A stretch of 64,000 nucleotides of DNA, from the NCBI RefSeq assembly GCF_947179515.1, contig NC_067473.1, positions 88,706,850 to 88,770,849 of the forward strand, given 5' to 3'. The notes under the pieces are model-generated. The model did no database searches and was not told the origin of the DNA. It saw nothing but the letters and a program-made list of their open reading frames with translations. Made by a program: the position numbers and the translations under genes. The DNA is from Apodemus sylvaticus. Its lineage: Eukaryota > Chordata > Mammalia > Rodentia > Muridae. The stretch's first letter is position 1. Each line of letters opens with the position of its first letter. Below, one piece after another: positions 46,744 through 58,045 of this stretch.

Positions 46744-47986
46744 AGTTGCCTTCCTATACTCAAAGGATAAGCAGGCTGAGAAAGAAGTTAGGGAAATGAC
46801 ACCCTTCACAATAGCCACAAACAATATGAAGTATCTTGGTGTAACTCTAACCAAACAAGTGAAAGATCTATATGACAAGAACTTCAGGTCACTGAAGAAG
46901 GAAATTGAAGAAGACCTCAGAAAATGGAAACATCTTCCATGCTTGTGAATTGGCAGGATTAATATAGTTAAAATGGCCATCTTGCCAAAAGCAATATACA
47001 GATTCAATGCAATCCCCATCAAAATCCCAACTCAGTTCTTCACAGAGTTAGAAAAAGCAATTCTCAAATTTATCTGGAATAACAAAAAAACCAGGATAGC
47101 TAAAACTATTCTCCACAGTAAAAGAACTTCTTGGGGAATTAGCATCCCAGACCTCAAGCAATACTACAGAGCAATAGTGTTAAAAACTGCATGGTATTGG
47201 CACAGTTATAGGCAAGTGGACCAATGGAATAGGATTGAATACCCAGAAATGAATCCACACACATATGGTCACTTGATCTTCAACAAAGGAGCAGAAAACA
47301 TCCAGTGGAAAAAAAGATAGCCTTTTCAACAAATGGTGCTGGTTCAACTGGAGGTCAGCATGCAGGAGAATGCGAATTGATCCATTATTATCTTCTTGTA
47401 CTAAGCTTAACTCCAAGTGGATCAAGGACCTTAACATAAAACCAGTCACACTGAAACTTATAGAAAAGAAACTGTGGAGAACCATTGATGACATGGACAC
47501 AGGGGAAAAGTTCCTGAACAGAACACCAATAGCTTATGCTCTAAGATCAAGAATTGACAAATGGGATCTCATAAAATTACAAAGTTTCTGTAAGGCAAAG
47601 GACACTGTCAAAAGGACAAAACAGCAGCCAACAAATTGGGAAAAGATCTTCACCAATCCTACATCTGATAGAAGGCTAATATCCAATATATACAAAGAAC
47701 TCAAGAAGTTAGACCCTAGGGAACCAAATAACCCTATTAAAAATGGGGTAAAGACCTAAACAAAGAATTTTCACCTGAAGAAATTCGGATGGGGGAGAAG
47801 CACCTTAAGAAATGTTCAACATCATTAGCCATTAGGGAAATGCAAATCAAAACAGCCCTGAGATTTCACCTCACACCAGTCAGAATGGCTAAGGTTAAAA
47901 ACTCAGGAGACAGCAGGTGTTGGTGAGGATGTGGAGAAAGAGGAACACTCCTTCACTGTTGGTGGGATTGTAAGATGGTACAACCA
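46744..47986 (+). pseudogene. L1 ORF2 C-terminal half (inverted segment)
   Basis: + strand ORF2 from VAFLYSKDKQAEKEVREMTP to MEKEEHSFTVGGIVRWYNHY. Three stretches are open in turn (46721-46948, 46973-47320, 47370-47759), broken by a stop after HLPCL, a frameshift in a run of A near 47313 and a stop after NGVKT. The reverse-transcriptase FADD lies upstream and is not included. Low divergence from 25479-26064 and 39559-40012. Confidence 0.88.
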
Positions 47987-47999
47987 TTATTCATTCTTT

Positions 48000-49264
48000 G
48001 AAAAACGTTTTATTAGAAGGAAATCCTCCTCTAAAGATACCTACTTTGCACACAGTTGGCAATGCTGGCAGGCAGTCATTTCTTTCTTCAACTTTATTCA
48101 GATAACTGAGTTAACATCATTACACCATGTGGTTAAACATCAAATTAGTCAAAACCATGCTGATGGTGATTATTTGGTCAGTTTATCCATAGTAAGGTAT
48201 GAGACGTGACATCATTGCCATAATCATTTTTACATATTTCAAAATCATACATAGAGGTACAAAAGTCATTTGATTATAAACTATTCTTCTCTTACACTAA
48301 TGCTGTGAAATTCATTTGCATATAGATGGGTAGCTCAGTAAATTATGTCATATTCATTCCATGTTTGTAATATTATTTTAATCAGGTTTATATTATTACT
48401 AAAAATATAATTCTTTCATATTATAATATCAGAAAGTTCTTTTAAGTCATGGTCTTTCTCATCTATAAGTGATTTGATAAGGAAACATAAATTCACATTT
48501 CTATAAGTCATGTTATATCTTCTATTATCCCCTGTTGGTCAAGAAATGGTATGAAAAAGAAGGTTCTGTTACATTCATAAATTATCAGTTATGGCACTAT
48601 ATCACCATTAGTTTCCACGGTGACTGTAACATTTTACTGTTTAGTTTATAAATGGATGCTAATTATATCCTATTTGGCAATTCAAATGAAAATTTTTGAT
48701 TCCTGTTAAGAATAAAATAAATTCTGAGCAAAATTGCCCTTATTAAATTTATAGTTCAGTTATCAAATGCAGAAATTAAAAAACATTTTACATGGTCATT
48801 GAATATTTTGAAATAGTTTAACATATTTAAACTTATAGCTTCTAAGACTTCTCTTGAAAGAGCATCGATCTTTTTCAGTGTTTGTGCAAATTCTGCATTT
48901 CATTTACAATAGTTATATTTAGCAGTAAGCCAAAAAGTACCATAAATTCTATGATAACGTCAGAGATACTTAATTTTTAAAGCTACCTATTCATCGCATT
49001 ACTCAGAGGTAACTCATCTTTTGTTTACATTTTAATTACATAATTAAATTAGCATTAATTTATCATTTCTGATATTGGATATTGTTTTATTGATACAATG
49101 GTTTACAGAAAATAGCTGATAAATCAATTAAAAACATTAATTGCTTCTTCTTGTAGGATACATATCTGTATTCTCTTCTTATTGTTACCTGTGATTTGAA
49201 AAAGGCATGTACTTAATTATAGCCTTGCAAATATGGAAACAAATTACAGAAATCAACTCAATGC
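48000..49264. other. No recognised feature
   Basis: About 1.27 kb of very A+T-rich, repeat-poor sequence. No gene, SINE or L1 seen. Confidence 0.45.
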
Positions 49265-49700
49265 TTGATGGGTATTTTCTTCCACCTTCTAAGAAGGACC
49301 AAGTATCTACCCTGTGGTCTTCCTTCTACTTGAGCTTCATTTGGCCTGTGAATAATATCTTGGGTATTCTGAGCTTCTAGGCTAATATCCACTTATCAGT
49401 GAGTGCATATCATGTGTGTTCTTTTGTGATTGGGTTACCTCATTCAGGATAATATTTTCTAGCTCCTTGCATTTGCCTAAGAATCTTGTGAATTCATTTT
49501 TTAATAGCTGAGTAGTACTCTATTGTGTAAACATAACGCATTTTCGGTATCCATTCCTCTGTTGAGGGACATGTGGGTTCATTCAAGCTCTCACTCCTAT
49601 AAATAAGGTTGCTATGAACATAGTGGTGTATGTGTCCTTATTACATGTTGGAGCATCTTCTGGGTATATGCCCAGGAGTGGTATAACTGTGTCCTCAAGA
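49265..49700 (-). mobile_element. LINE-1 3'UTR/ORF2-end fragment
   Basis: Antisense L1: 'ccttctaagaaggaccaagt', 'gtgagtgcatatcatgtgtg', 'cctaagaatcttgtgaattc' and 'gctatgaacatagtggtgta' in order. The 3' terminus and tail are missing on the left. It abuts a + strand ORF1 fragment on the right. Moderately old. Confidence 0.82.
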
Positions 49701-49704
49701 AAGA

Positions 49705-50100
49705 ACTCTTAGCACATTGTAATAAAAACTCTAAGCTTACAACGTGAAGAATATTAAAAGCTACAGAGGAAAAAGAGCAAGCAACATATAATGGTAGACC
49801 TATTGAAATGATACTTGGCTTCTCAGTGCAGACTCTAAAAGCCAGAAGATTCTGGAAAGATGTTTTATAGATGCAAAGAAACCACTGACGTTTACCCAGA
49901 CTAATATACCTGGCAAAACTACAAATTTCATATTTGTATGTGAAATTTGAACAGAAAAAAAGATATCCCATGATGAAACCAAATTCAAGCAGTGCCTATC
50001 TAAAAATCGAGCTCTACAGGAAGCAGTAGAAGTAAACCTTTAACCTGAAGAGCTTAAACAAATTAAAAAAACCAAAAGGAATAAATAATCTCAGACATAC
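49705..50100 (+). pseudogene. Old L1 ORF1 C-terminal fragment
   Basis: + strand sequence with 'gaatattaaaagctacagag', 'agcaagcaacatataatggt' and 'actctaaaagccagaagatt' matches the end of ORF1 (compare 56870-57060). No open frame remains. It lies between two minus-strand L1 3' pieces and belongs to neither by position, so at least two insertions are superposed here. Confidence 0.65.
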
Positions 50101-50114
50101 AGTTTAAAGAGCAA

Positions 50115-50860
50115 ACTCAAAGTCACAAAGAACAAAGAACACACCAAAACCAAACACACAAAATCAAAAGAAAATAATCCAAAACCAAAACAAACACACA
50201 ACAACCATACCCATAGAATCAGTTTTGTGTTGGTTAACTAGTCTTAGTGTGGGGCTTGGCATGACTGCTGGATTGATTTACCCAAGGACTCTACACTGGA
50301 GAAAACTGGTATTCTCTTTCCCAGCAGGTATAAATTGCAAATCACTCTTGGATAGAGGTAGATTTTTCTGTTCACTTTCTTTTCTCTTCGTTGGCATTTT
50401 GTCTTGCTTGAACCTCTGCAGGTCTTGTGAGTGCTGTCCCAGTTTCGGTGAGTTTGCATATATATATTTGTGTCAGGAAGATGTTGTTTTCTTGATGTCA
50501 TCCATTGCCTCTGGCTCCTACAGTTTTCTGCTACATCTTCTACTTAGAAACCTGAAACTTGAGGGTAGAGTCCTGATAAAAATATCTCATTTAGGGCTGA
50601 ATTCTTCAAAGTCTCTCACTGTCTACACATTGTATAGTTGTTGGTCTCTGTGTCATTTACATATTTACTTGCTTGTTTGCTTACTTACACTTACTTAGTT
50701 AATTCTGCTACAAGAAGGAACTTCAGTGATATTAAGTGATGCATTGATACCTGGGCATAGTGATTTGCCATTAGGACTCATTTCATTGCTAAGATCATTT
50801 TCAGAGTAATAACATGTTTTCTTTTAGGACTTTCTTTCTTGACTCACTATATTAATAACA
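50115..50860 (-). mobile_element. Old LINE-1 long 3'UTR fragment
   Basis: A-rich left part (AAACACACAAAATC-type), then 'ttgtgttggttaactagtct', 'ctctacactggagaaaactg', 'tcttgatgtcatccattgcc' and 'tctcatttagggctgaattc'. This is the same antisense UTR type as 21190-22640. The 157-codon frame at 50225-50698 lies wholly in this UTR and is judged a chance frame. Confidence 0.6.
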
Positions 50861-51440
50861 CGTATGGTCCTTCCTCATAGCATGGTCCTTAAATCAAATA
50901 AAATTTTTGTTTATTGCTCCAATATCACTTGAAATATTATCTTTCTTTTATCATTGTTATAAGTCCTGGTTTTTCTAGAAACCCCAAACATTAGTAGCAT
51001 TAAAGTTGTCTTCTCATTCTCATTTATGGTAGAGTATGTACATATGTGTTCAAGCCTACATTTTTTGCATGGGAACATATGCATACACACATGGTTGAGC
51101 AAGGTTTGTTGAAGATGATCCAATAAATATTAAGAAGCACTTGGAGTAGAAAAAATCAAATATATCAATGAAAAATAGGAAAATATATGATAATGTAAAT
51201 GAGCTAAGCCTTCAAAAATATTTTATGATATTTTGATTCTATCAAAATTATTATATTGAACACTTCAAGTGATCAGAAGTCTAGCCTAAAATGCAGAGAA
51301 TGAACTAGAAAAGTTATTTACTAGCTTACATATGTCAGGGACACATCATTTGAAGGACCAGGCTTTAAATAGCTTTTTCTGTAAAACTGGAGTTATTTCT
51401 ATGACAGAAGAATCAGGGTAACAGTGATGGTTTTTTTGGT
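50861..51440. other. No recognised feature
   Basis: A+T-rich unassigned sequence left of a simple-repeat cluster. Confidence 0.4.
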
Positions 51441-51515
51441 AGTGCTGCTGCTGCTGCTGGTGGTGGTAGTGGTGGTGATGTGTGTGTGTGTGTGTGTGTG
51501 TATGTGTGTGTGTGA
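51441..51515 (+). repeat. Compound (CTG)n-(TGG)n-(TG)n repeat
   Basis: Five CTG units, then TGG/TGA units, then an interrupted TG run. Valine/cysteine-rich frames across it are artefacts. Confidence 0.93.
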
Positions 51516-52053
51516 GCTAACTCTAAAGTATGAGAAGAGCCAAAAATCCCAGTTGCATTTTACAGCCTTTGGGATCATAGGACCACACATCTTAGAATGG
51601 TTGAGTCTCAAAAAATACATTTTGAATGCTTTCAAGCCTTTTCTAGACTCTACAGGTAGAGCTAAGACTAATTGTCTTAAACATCAGGGTTTGCCAGAAA
51701 TGCCAGGAGAATGCCATCAGAGACATTTTAAATGTGCATCAGATGGAGATCTTGGTGTAAATCCCCTTTAGTCTAAGAACTGATGTACCTGTTCACTTCT
51801 GTCATTGTTATATAAGCAAAAGTTTTTAAGATTATACCTAGGTTAAAATCAATCTGTTTTCTGCTCACTATACACTGACTTTTTGTGTTAAATTTTATAA
51901 AATTGCTCATGGGTAGTGCCAAAATTGCATGTAATATATGCATTGGCTTGATTTACACATTGTATTAAAGAAAGTAATGTTGAAAATGTCAATGATCATA
52001 GCCAAGGCCAAGCCTGACTTAAAAGCCTTTTCTTCTTAGTTTTATATAGTAGC

Positions 52054-52067
52054 GTTGCCATGGAAAC
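52054..52067 (+). promoter_or_regulatory. Candidate RFX X-box
   Basis: GTTGCCATGGAAAC differs at one position from the palindromic RFX-factor X-box GTTGCCATGGCAAC. RFX proteins bind such sites in promoters and enhancers of ciliary and neural genes (established). Here it sits in repeat-poor non-coding DNA with no promoter nearby, so a distal role or chance are both possible. Confidence 0.5.
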
Positions 52068-52249
52068 TGGCAAAGGAGCAAAATTACTTGTTGATTCTGT
52101 ATATGCTAAATCTACTGTGTATGCTTTATCTACTGTCCTTGCTTTCTGATGCTTAAGTAAGAAACAGAGCAGGTAGGATTTCATAGATTCTCTCTTTAAA
52201 TGGAGATTGTTCCCTCATATAATCTAATGTTAGAAAGAAATGGTGTTTC

Positions 52250-52760
52250 TTATCTTTAAATGTGTTTTATAATACATAGTTTTCAGCGACCTGAGTGAGT
52301 CTGTGATTTACCGTCCCACCATTTTAATTGCAGAGGCTGCTAGGAGTACAGCTTATTGACTAATATTCACCAAACTGTGCCAGCTGCCTAGATCACACCC
52401 TTGCCATATTACTTCATTCAGACCTGTGTGCCCAGAGTGGGTGGATATTGATGACAGCCAGTAATGACTCTTTCTGTCTGATCTTAAAAAACAATATGGT
52501 AAAGGAAATGTGATTATTTTTTTAGCGTGGATGACTATCATTATCAAAGGCATGAAAATTAGTATTATTAATAATTTTCAGTAGAATGCTGCTGGAATGT
52601 TGCAGTGAAATGCCAGCAGGAGCACGTGACAAAAGCAGAAAGCCAGTATGATGGATTGAAGCTGATTAGTGGCATACCGAATATATTAGCAGGATTATTA
52701 AAAGGGCCGAAAATGAGTAATTCTAGTATAAAGGGTTTAAGTGTCTACAAGCAGGATTCT
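52250..52760. promoter_or_regulatory. Candidate conserved non-coding element
   Basis: A repeat-free block of balanced composition with many homeodomain-like TAAT/ATTA cores (for example near 52462 and 52562), 'agctgattagtggc' near 52661 and an E-box CACGTG at about 52623. Its texture is like developmental enhancers. This is inference from composition only; no alignment was possible. Confidence 0.25.
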
Positions 52761-54040
52761 CTGTATGAATATAACTAGTTTCTGAGGCCAGGGTGCTTAA
52801 AGTAAAATGTTTATAAGTGAAAGAATATTCACTATATTTTCTCATGTTCATATCTCAAAGGGATCTCTGTAAATATGTGATTTCTCAGTTCACAAAGTAG
52901 CATCTCTACAATGAATAAACTAAATGTGGTAAGAATGGGCATTCCAAGAGATGAAATAGTATAACTAAATGAGAATTTCAAGAAATTAGAGTGTGTCTTG
53001 AGGTAAGAACAGAAGAGAAATACAATATAGAAAGAATAGGTGTATAAGCATCCACGAATGAAGTATGTTATACACAAATACATAAATATGTTTTTGTTTC
53101 AGTATCTAAAATTTAAAGTAGAAAAATTTACACACAGCCATAATGGGTGAGCTCAAAAACATCATTTTGAATAGAATATTGCAACAGATAAAAATATTAC
53201 AACATAAAAAGAACATACCTTGGCAGAATCAGTATGTGTGAGTATAATCATAAAGGTTGTAAGTATCAAATAGGACTACAAATTAGGGATGAAAATTAAG
53301 TTTGAAATAAAAGGAAATGACATATGTACATGGAAATGATATTCTGAGAGCAAATGGGAGGTGTACAATTCTATCCTTATAAATAAAATTTTCACTGTTA
53401 AAAGGAATGATGACATTTTAGCAAATCCAGAATATCCAGTACACTCAATTGTGAGAAAACAAAGAGAATAAATGGAATGAAAATAATCCATTAATAAAAT
53501 CAGGTACAGGGTTAACAAGGCTGAAACTTTAGCATAAGACACCCAGAGAGGAGTCTGCCTCAGTGGTATACCCTTTTGCCTAAAGGAGTCTCCAAGATTT
53601 GAAAGTACATTAAGAAACATCTCTCTATAGCTAAACTTTGTCTTCATTCTTATTCACTATTGTAAGGTTTGTTTAAATTATCTCCTCCTTTTTCTTTATG
53701 GGCCAGTTCTTCCATACATATTAAAACCTTAGAGCATGTGGATCTTGTTGAGGCAGAGGCCCTGTTAGATCTGGGCAGGGCTCATGCTATGAAAACATTT
53801 GAATCAGGCTGCTTATTTAGGTAATTCTTCTGAAATGTGTGTATAATTTAGCTAATTTTCCCATGCTGTCTTAAAACATAGACTTCAAGGAAGCAACTTT
53901 TACTAGAACACTTCTCAAACTAGAAATAGATGTCCTCATTTTATTATTTACTTAATAGTTTCATGCAATTTAAGTGCATTCATCCCCCATTCTCTACTTC
54001 TTGAGATTCCTCTTCTCAACCCACCCAGCATGTCTTCTCT

Positions 54041-54076
54041 GTTTTTTTGTTTGTTTGTTTGTTTGTTTGTTTGTTG
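54041..54076 (+). repeat. (TTTG)n microsatellite
   Basis: About eight TTTG units; the cysteine/phenylalanine/leucine-rich frame over it is an artefact. Confidence 0.93.
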
Positions 54077-55155
54077 CTTTCTATATGTCTCTGGTCATGT
54101 CTTGCTTTCCTCACCCGTATACTGTTGGATATACAACCATCACTGTTGGATTTTCAACACACTAGGATCCCTACTTTTAAAAATTTGGCACACTGCCTCT
54201 CAGAATCTACCAATTGACAATACCTCCTTAAATAGAGATGTGATGTAATACCCATATCTATGTCATGCTGGAGTTATGTCTGACTTGAATTTACACAGCC
54301 CTTGCATTTTTATCTAAACGGTTTGTAAAACCAATCATAGAATTATGAAGAAATTAAGGCTTTACTCCCCTAGAAGTGTCAGATCTACTGACTAGTTTCC
54401 ATTGTACTTGAGGGTGGTATTATACTACCAGGGGTGAAAAATAATCATCAATCTCATTCCAGTTGTGAATGCTAATATTGACAGTGATCACTTGTCTGGC
54501 AAGGCAGGCACTCCTGGGAGGAATTGACTATTTTCATACTGTACTTAAGGCCTGATTGACAAGATGAAACTTTCTACCTGGCCTCATTAAGAGGGCCAAG
54601 AATTTGTGGTTGGACAGGTCTTAATCCCTAAGAATTAATGAAAACCTACCAGTATTATTCTGCTAAATACATGTCATAATAAATTGACTACTAATGTCAT
54701 TATACCCATAGATTAGTTCATATCTTATCCTTTTTCAGAAAAGCTTTTTTTGCAGTAAATGATAATTAAAACAGGTTTTCCAAATATTAATGAACTATGT
54801 CAGCACATTAGTATAAATTACCTTTTTAGGGTCCTCAAACCACATATAACATATGATAAGATTAGATCACATTTAAAGCCTCTGTTGAGCAAAGGAGACA
54901 GCAACCAGTATGAAAAGATAATATGGAGTTCTCCAAGTTTCAATTGGCAGTACATGTTCCAACTAAACAAATCTACTATTATTTGGTCTTAAAATACTTA
55001 AATTTTTCATGTGGAGTCATATACGGGTACCTGATGAAGATTATGTTCTGCAAAATAAAATAGTACAAAAACCAAATACATGTTTTCTCCATTTTATGTA
55101 GAAGTTAAAATTTTTTCTTTCACAGAAAACTGATTATTAAGAATGAGACATAAGA

Positions 55156-55314
55156 CTCAGTGAAGCAGTATAGGGCAAAACCAGAACAGGGAAGTGAGAA
55201 GGGTTGGGTGGGAAAACAGGGGGAGGGAAAGGGGCTGATGGGACTTACATGGAGTGGGGGTCTAGAAAGGGGAAATCATTTGAAATGTAAATAAAAATAT
55301 ATCGAATAAAACAA
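55156..55314 (+). mobile_element. Very short young LINE-1 3' end with exact 17-bp TSD
   Basis: 159 bp of sense L1 3'UTR: 'gtatagggcaaaaccagaac', 'ggggaaatcatttgaaatgt' and an AATAAA-type end. AAGAATGAGACATAAGA is repeated exactly at 55139-55155 and 55315-55331. There is almost no poly(A) beyond the UTR end. Perfect TSD and low divergence mark one of the youngest events in the window. Confidence 0.95.
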
Positions 55315-55599
55315 AAGAATGAGACATAAGAAATGGCATTGAGGATAACTGATCCATCCCAATGTATAGTTCCTTAAAGTAATAAGTATTAACATTCTAG
55401 TCATGTAAACTTTCTTAGTAACTATAAATTTTCAATGTTTTTATAAATGACAAGTTAGTGTCCAAGTTAGAAATATCATCTGACATGATTCAGATCACAC
55501 GATCCTCTGGTATTGCAGTATTATATCTTTGCCCATAAATATGCAAGATTATATAATGTGAGTTTCAGATTGGAAATGAGAATGATGGTTGTCCAGAAG

Positions 55600-56132
55600 C
55601 CACAGATAGTGAAAGCAAGAGGGGATTATAAGGAAAAATCCATGAAGCATTCTGCAGGGAGTGAGTTGACTCCCAGCTTTGGATGTCAGGCTGCCACCAT
55701 CATCGCTCTGGTGACCGAATAGCAGGTACAGTTAGGAGGCAGGGACCAATATCAGCAGAACAGCTGGGTCCATCCAGGAGCCACCTACACCCAGGGGATG
55801 GGCATCTTCAAGGTCCTTTGTGCACCAATCTGGTCAGTGGAGTACCACTCTGCAGAGAATGAGTGAGTTGACTCTTGACTTTGGAGGTCAGTCTGCCACC
55901 ATCTTCTCTCTAGTGACTGAACAGCAGGTACAGCCAGGAGGCAGGGAATGGGAGAACAGCTGTAATGGAGGCAGTCCAGGCTCCACCTGCAACCAGCAGC
56001 TGGAGAGTGCAACAGCACTTTGTGCCAAGGGAGATCTGGTAACCCATGGGTGGTAAGATAGGCTGGCAGGCACCCAGGACGAACAATTACTAGCCAGAGA
56101 CAGCAGGACCAATTAATGCCAGAGATAACCAG
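55600..56132 (+). promoter_or_regulatory. L1 5'UTR with about two tandem promoter monomers
   Basis: Two related units about 200 bp apart, one starting near 55651 and one near 55851, share 'gagttgact', 'ggctgccaccatc' / 'agtctgccaccatc', 'gtgac' and 'aggcaggga' blocks. Tandem 5' monomers act as the RNA polymerase II promoter in murine L1s (established). They lead directly to the ORF1 ATG at 56133, so this is an intact 5' end. Divergence between units and the broken ORFs make activity doubtful. Confidence 0.75.
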
Positions 56133-57172
56133 ATGGCAAAAGGCAAATGTAGGAACGTTACCAACAGAAATCAAGGCAACATGAACCCAATTCTCCCACA
56201 GCAGTAAGTCCTAGGTACAAAAACACACCCAAAAAGCAAGATTTGGATTTAAAATCACAGATCTTGATGCTGATAGAAGGCTTCAAGAAGGACAAAAATA
56301 ACTCTCTTAAAGAAATACAGGACAACACAAGTAAATAAGGAGAAGCCCTTGATGAAGTAAGGGAAAACACAACAAAACAGGTGAAGAAATTGAACAAAAC
56401 CATCCAGAATCTAAAAATCAAAGTAGAAACTATAAATAAACCACAAAGGGAAACAACTATGGACATAGAAAACCTAGGAAAGAAGTCAGGAGACATGAAT
56501 ACATGTATCAACAACAGAAAATAAGAGATAGAAAAGGGAATATCAGAGGCAGAAGACAACATAGAAAGCACTGAAACAACAGTCAAAGAAAATGAAAAAG
56601 GCAAAATGCACTTAACCCAGAATATCCAGGAAATCCAGTACAAGATGAGAAAATCACACTTAAGGATTATAGGTATAGAAGAGAGTGAAGATTTCCAACT
56701 TAAAGTCCAGTAAATGTCTTCAACAAAATTAGAGAAGAAACTATCCCTAGCCTAAAGAGATGCTCGTGAATATAAAAGAAGCCTACAGAGCTCCAAATAG
56801 ATTTGACCAGAAAAGAAACTCCTCGCATCACATAATAATTAAAACACCAAATGTACTAAACAAACAAAGAATATTAAAAGTAGTAAGGGGAAAAGGTCAA
56901 GTAATATATAAAGATAGACCTATCAAAATTAAACCATACATCCCACCAGAGACTATGAAAGCCAGAAGAGCCTGGGCAGATATCATACAGACACTAAGGG
57001 AACACAAACGCCAACACAGACTACTATATCCAAAATATCTCTCAATTACCATACATAAGCAAGGTATTTCATGACAAAAACAATTTTACACAGTATCTCT
57101 CCAGAAATCCAGGCCTTCAAAGGATACCACCAAAAGGAGGGAAACTACACACAAGAAAAAGCAAGAAATTAA
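56133..57172 (+). pseudogene. L1 ORF1 pseudogene
   Basis: Starts ATG at 56133 (product M-A-K-G-K) in the expected context after the 5'UTR. A stop occurs early in the coding sequence (TAA after the SHSS/LPQQ-like codons near 56203). Coiled-coil coding spans about 56240-56640. The C-terminal domain is readable at 56760-57074 with KARRAWADIIQTLREHK and LLYPKYLSITI. The end is near 57172. RNA-binding chaperone of L1 in function; this copy cannot make it. Confidence 0.85.
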
Positions 57173-57204
57173 TCTTCTTTCCAAAAACCCAAAGGAAGGT
57201 AACC

Positions 57205-58045
57205 ACCCAAACATAAAAATTACATCAAAAATAGCAGGAAGCAGCAATCACTATTCCTTAATATCTCTTAACATCGATGGACTCAATTCTCCATTTAAAA
57301 CACATAGACTAACAGACTGGATACATAAACAAGACCCAACATTTTGCTTCATACAGGAAACACATTTCGGTATCAAAAACAAACACTACTTCAGAGTAAA
57401 AGGTTAGAAACATTTTTCAAGCAAATGGTCCCAGGAAAAAAGCTGGAGTAGTAATTCTAATATCCAAAAAAGTAGACTTTTAACCACAAGTCATCAAAAA
57501 AGATACAGAAGGACACTTTATATTCATCAAAGGAAAAATCTACCAGGAAGAACTCTTAATTCTGAACATCTTTGCTCCAAATAAAAGGGCACCCTCATTT
57601 GTAAAGGAAACTTTACTAAAGCTTAAAGCACACATCACACCCCAGACAATAATCATGGGTGACTTCAACACCCCATTCTCCTCAATGGACAGATAAAGGA
57701 AACACAAACTAAACAGAGACAAAATGAAACTAACAGAAGTTTTGGACTAGAGGAATTTCATAGATATCTATAGAACAATTCATCCTAAATCAAAAGAATA
57801 TAACTTCTTTTCAGCACCTCATGGTACCATCTCCAAAATTGAGCATGTAATTGGTCAACAGATATAAGATCGAACTAATTCCATGCCTCCTATCAGATTA
57901 CTATGGAGTAAGGGTGGTCTTCAATAGAAACAAAAACAACAGAAAGCCCACATAAGCATGGAAACTGAACGATGCTCTACTCAATGATACCTTGGTCAAG
58001 GAAGAAATAAAGAAAGAAATCAAAACATTTTTTAGAATTTAATGA
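57205..58045 (+). pseudogene. L1 ORF2 endonuclease fragment
   Basis: Follows ORF1 in normal L1 order. Translation in changing frames gives the SSNHYSLISLNIDGLNS start, ETHFGIKNKHYFRVKG, and the endonuclease motif GDFNTPFSSMDR at about 57657-57695. The S-D-H catalytic triad position appears as S-D-Y at 57893-57901. It ends at about 58045 in the KEEIKKEIKTFF-like block, after which about 1.6 kb of ORF2, including the reverse-transcriptase core, is missing. Confidence 0.83.

Larger units (their letters stand above)
44209..47986 (-). mobile_element. LINE-1 with 5' inversion, exact 13-bp TSD, interrupted by an LTR element
   Basis: TTATTCATTCTTT occurs at 44196-44208 and exactly again at 47987-47999, enclosing one L1 insertion. 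From the left: minus-strand 3' end and ORF2 C-terminus (44209-44775), a later LTR-element insertion (44776-46650), the rest of the minus-strand segment (46656-46743), then the inverted + strand ORF2 segment (46744-47986). The inverted segment ends in the GGIVRWYNHY block, where the sense segment begins, as twin priming predicts. Confidence 0.94.
51516..55138. other. Longest repeat-poor stretch; no gene found
   Basis: About 3.6 kb with no L1, LTR or SINE that I recognise, apart from a TTTG array. Open frames (for example 53276-53647 on the minus strand and 54759-54992) lack family resemblance, and several are A+T-driven. The contrast with the transposon-dense flanks suggests possible constraint, which only alignment can show. 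Confidence 0.5.

Noticed and set aside
50225..50698. 157-codon + strand frame with hydrophobic stretches
   Set aside because: It lies entirely in an old antisense L1 3'UTR and is not similar to any membrane protein family I know.
55651..56050. Tandem ~200-bp repeats as a satellite or CRISPR-like array
   Set aside because: Only two diverged units, directly upstream of an L1 ORF1; best explained as L1 promoter monomers.
56158..56643. 161-codon minus-strand frame, hydrophobic and serine-rich
   Set aside because: Shadow of ORF1 coiled-coil coding on the opposite strand; A-rich sense sequence gives F/L/S-rich antisense frames.
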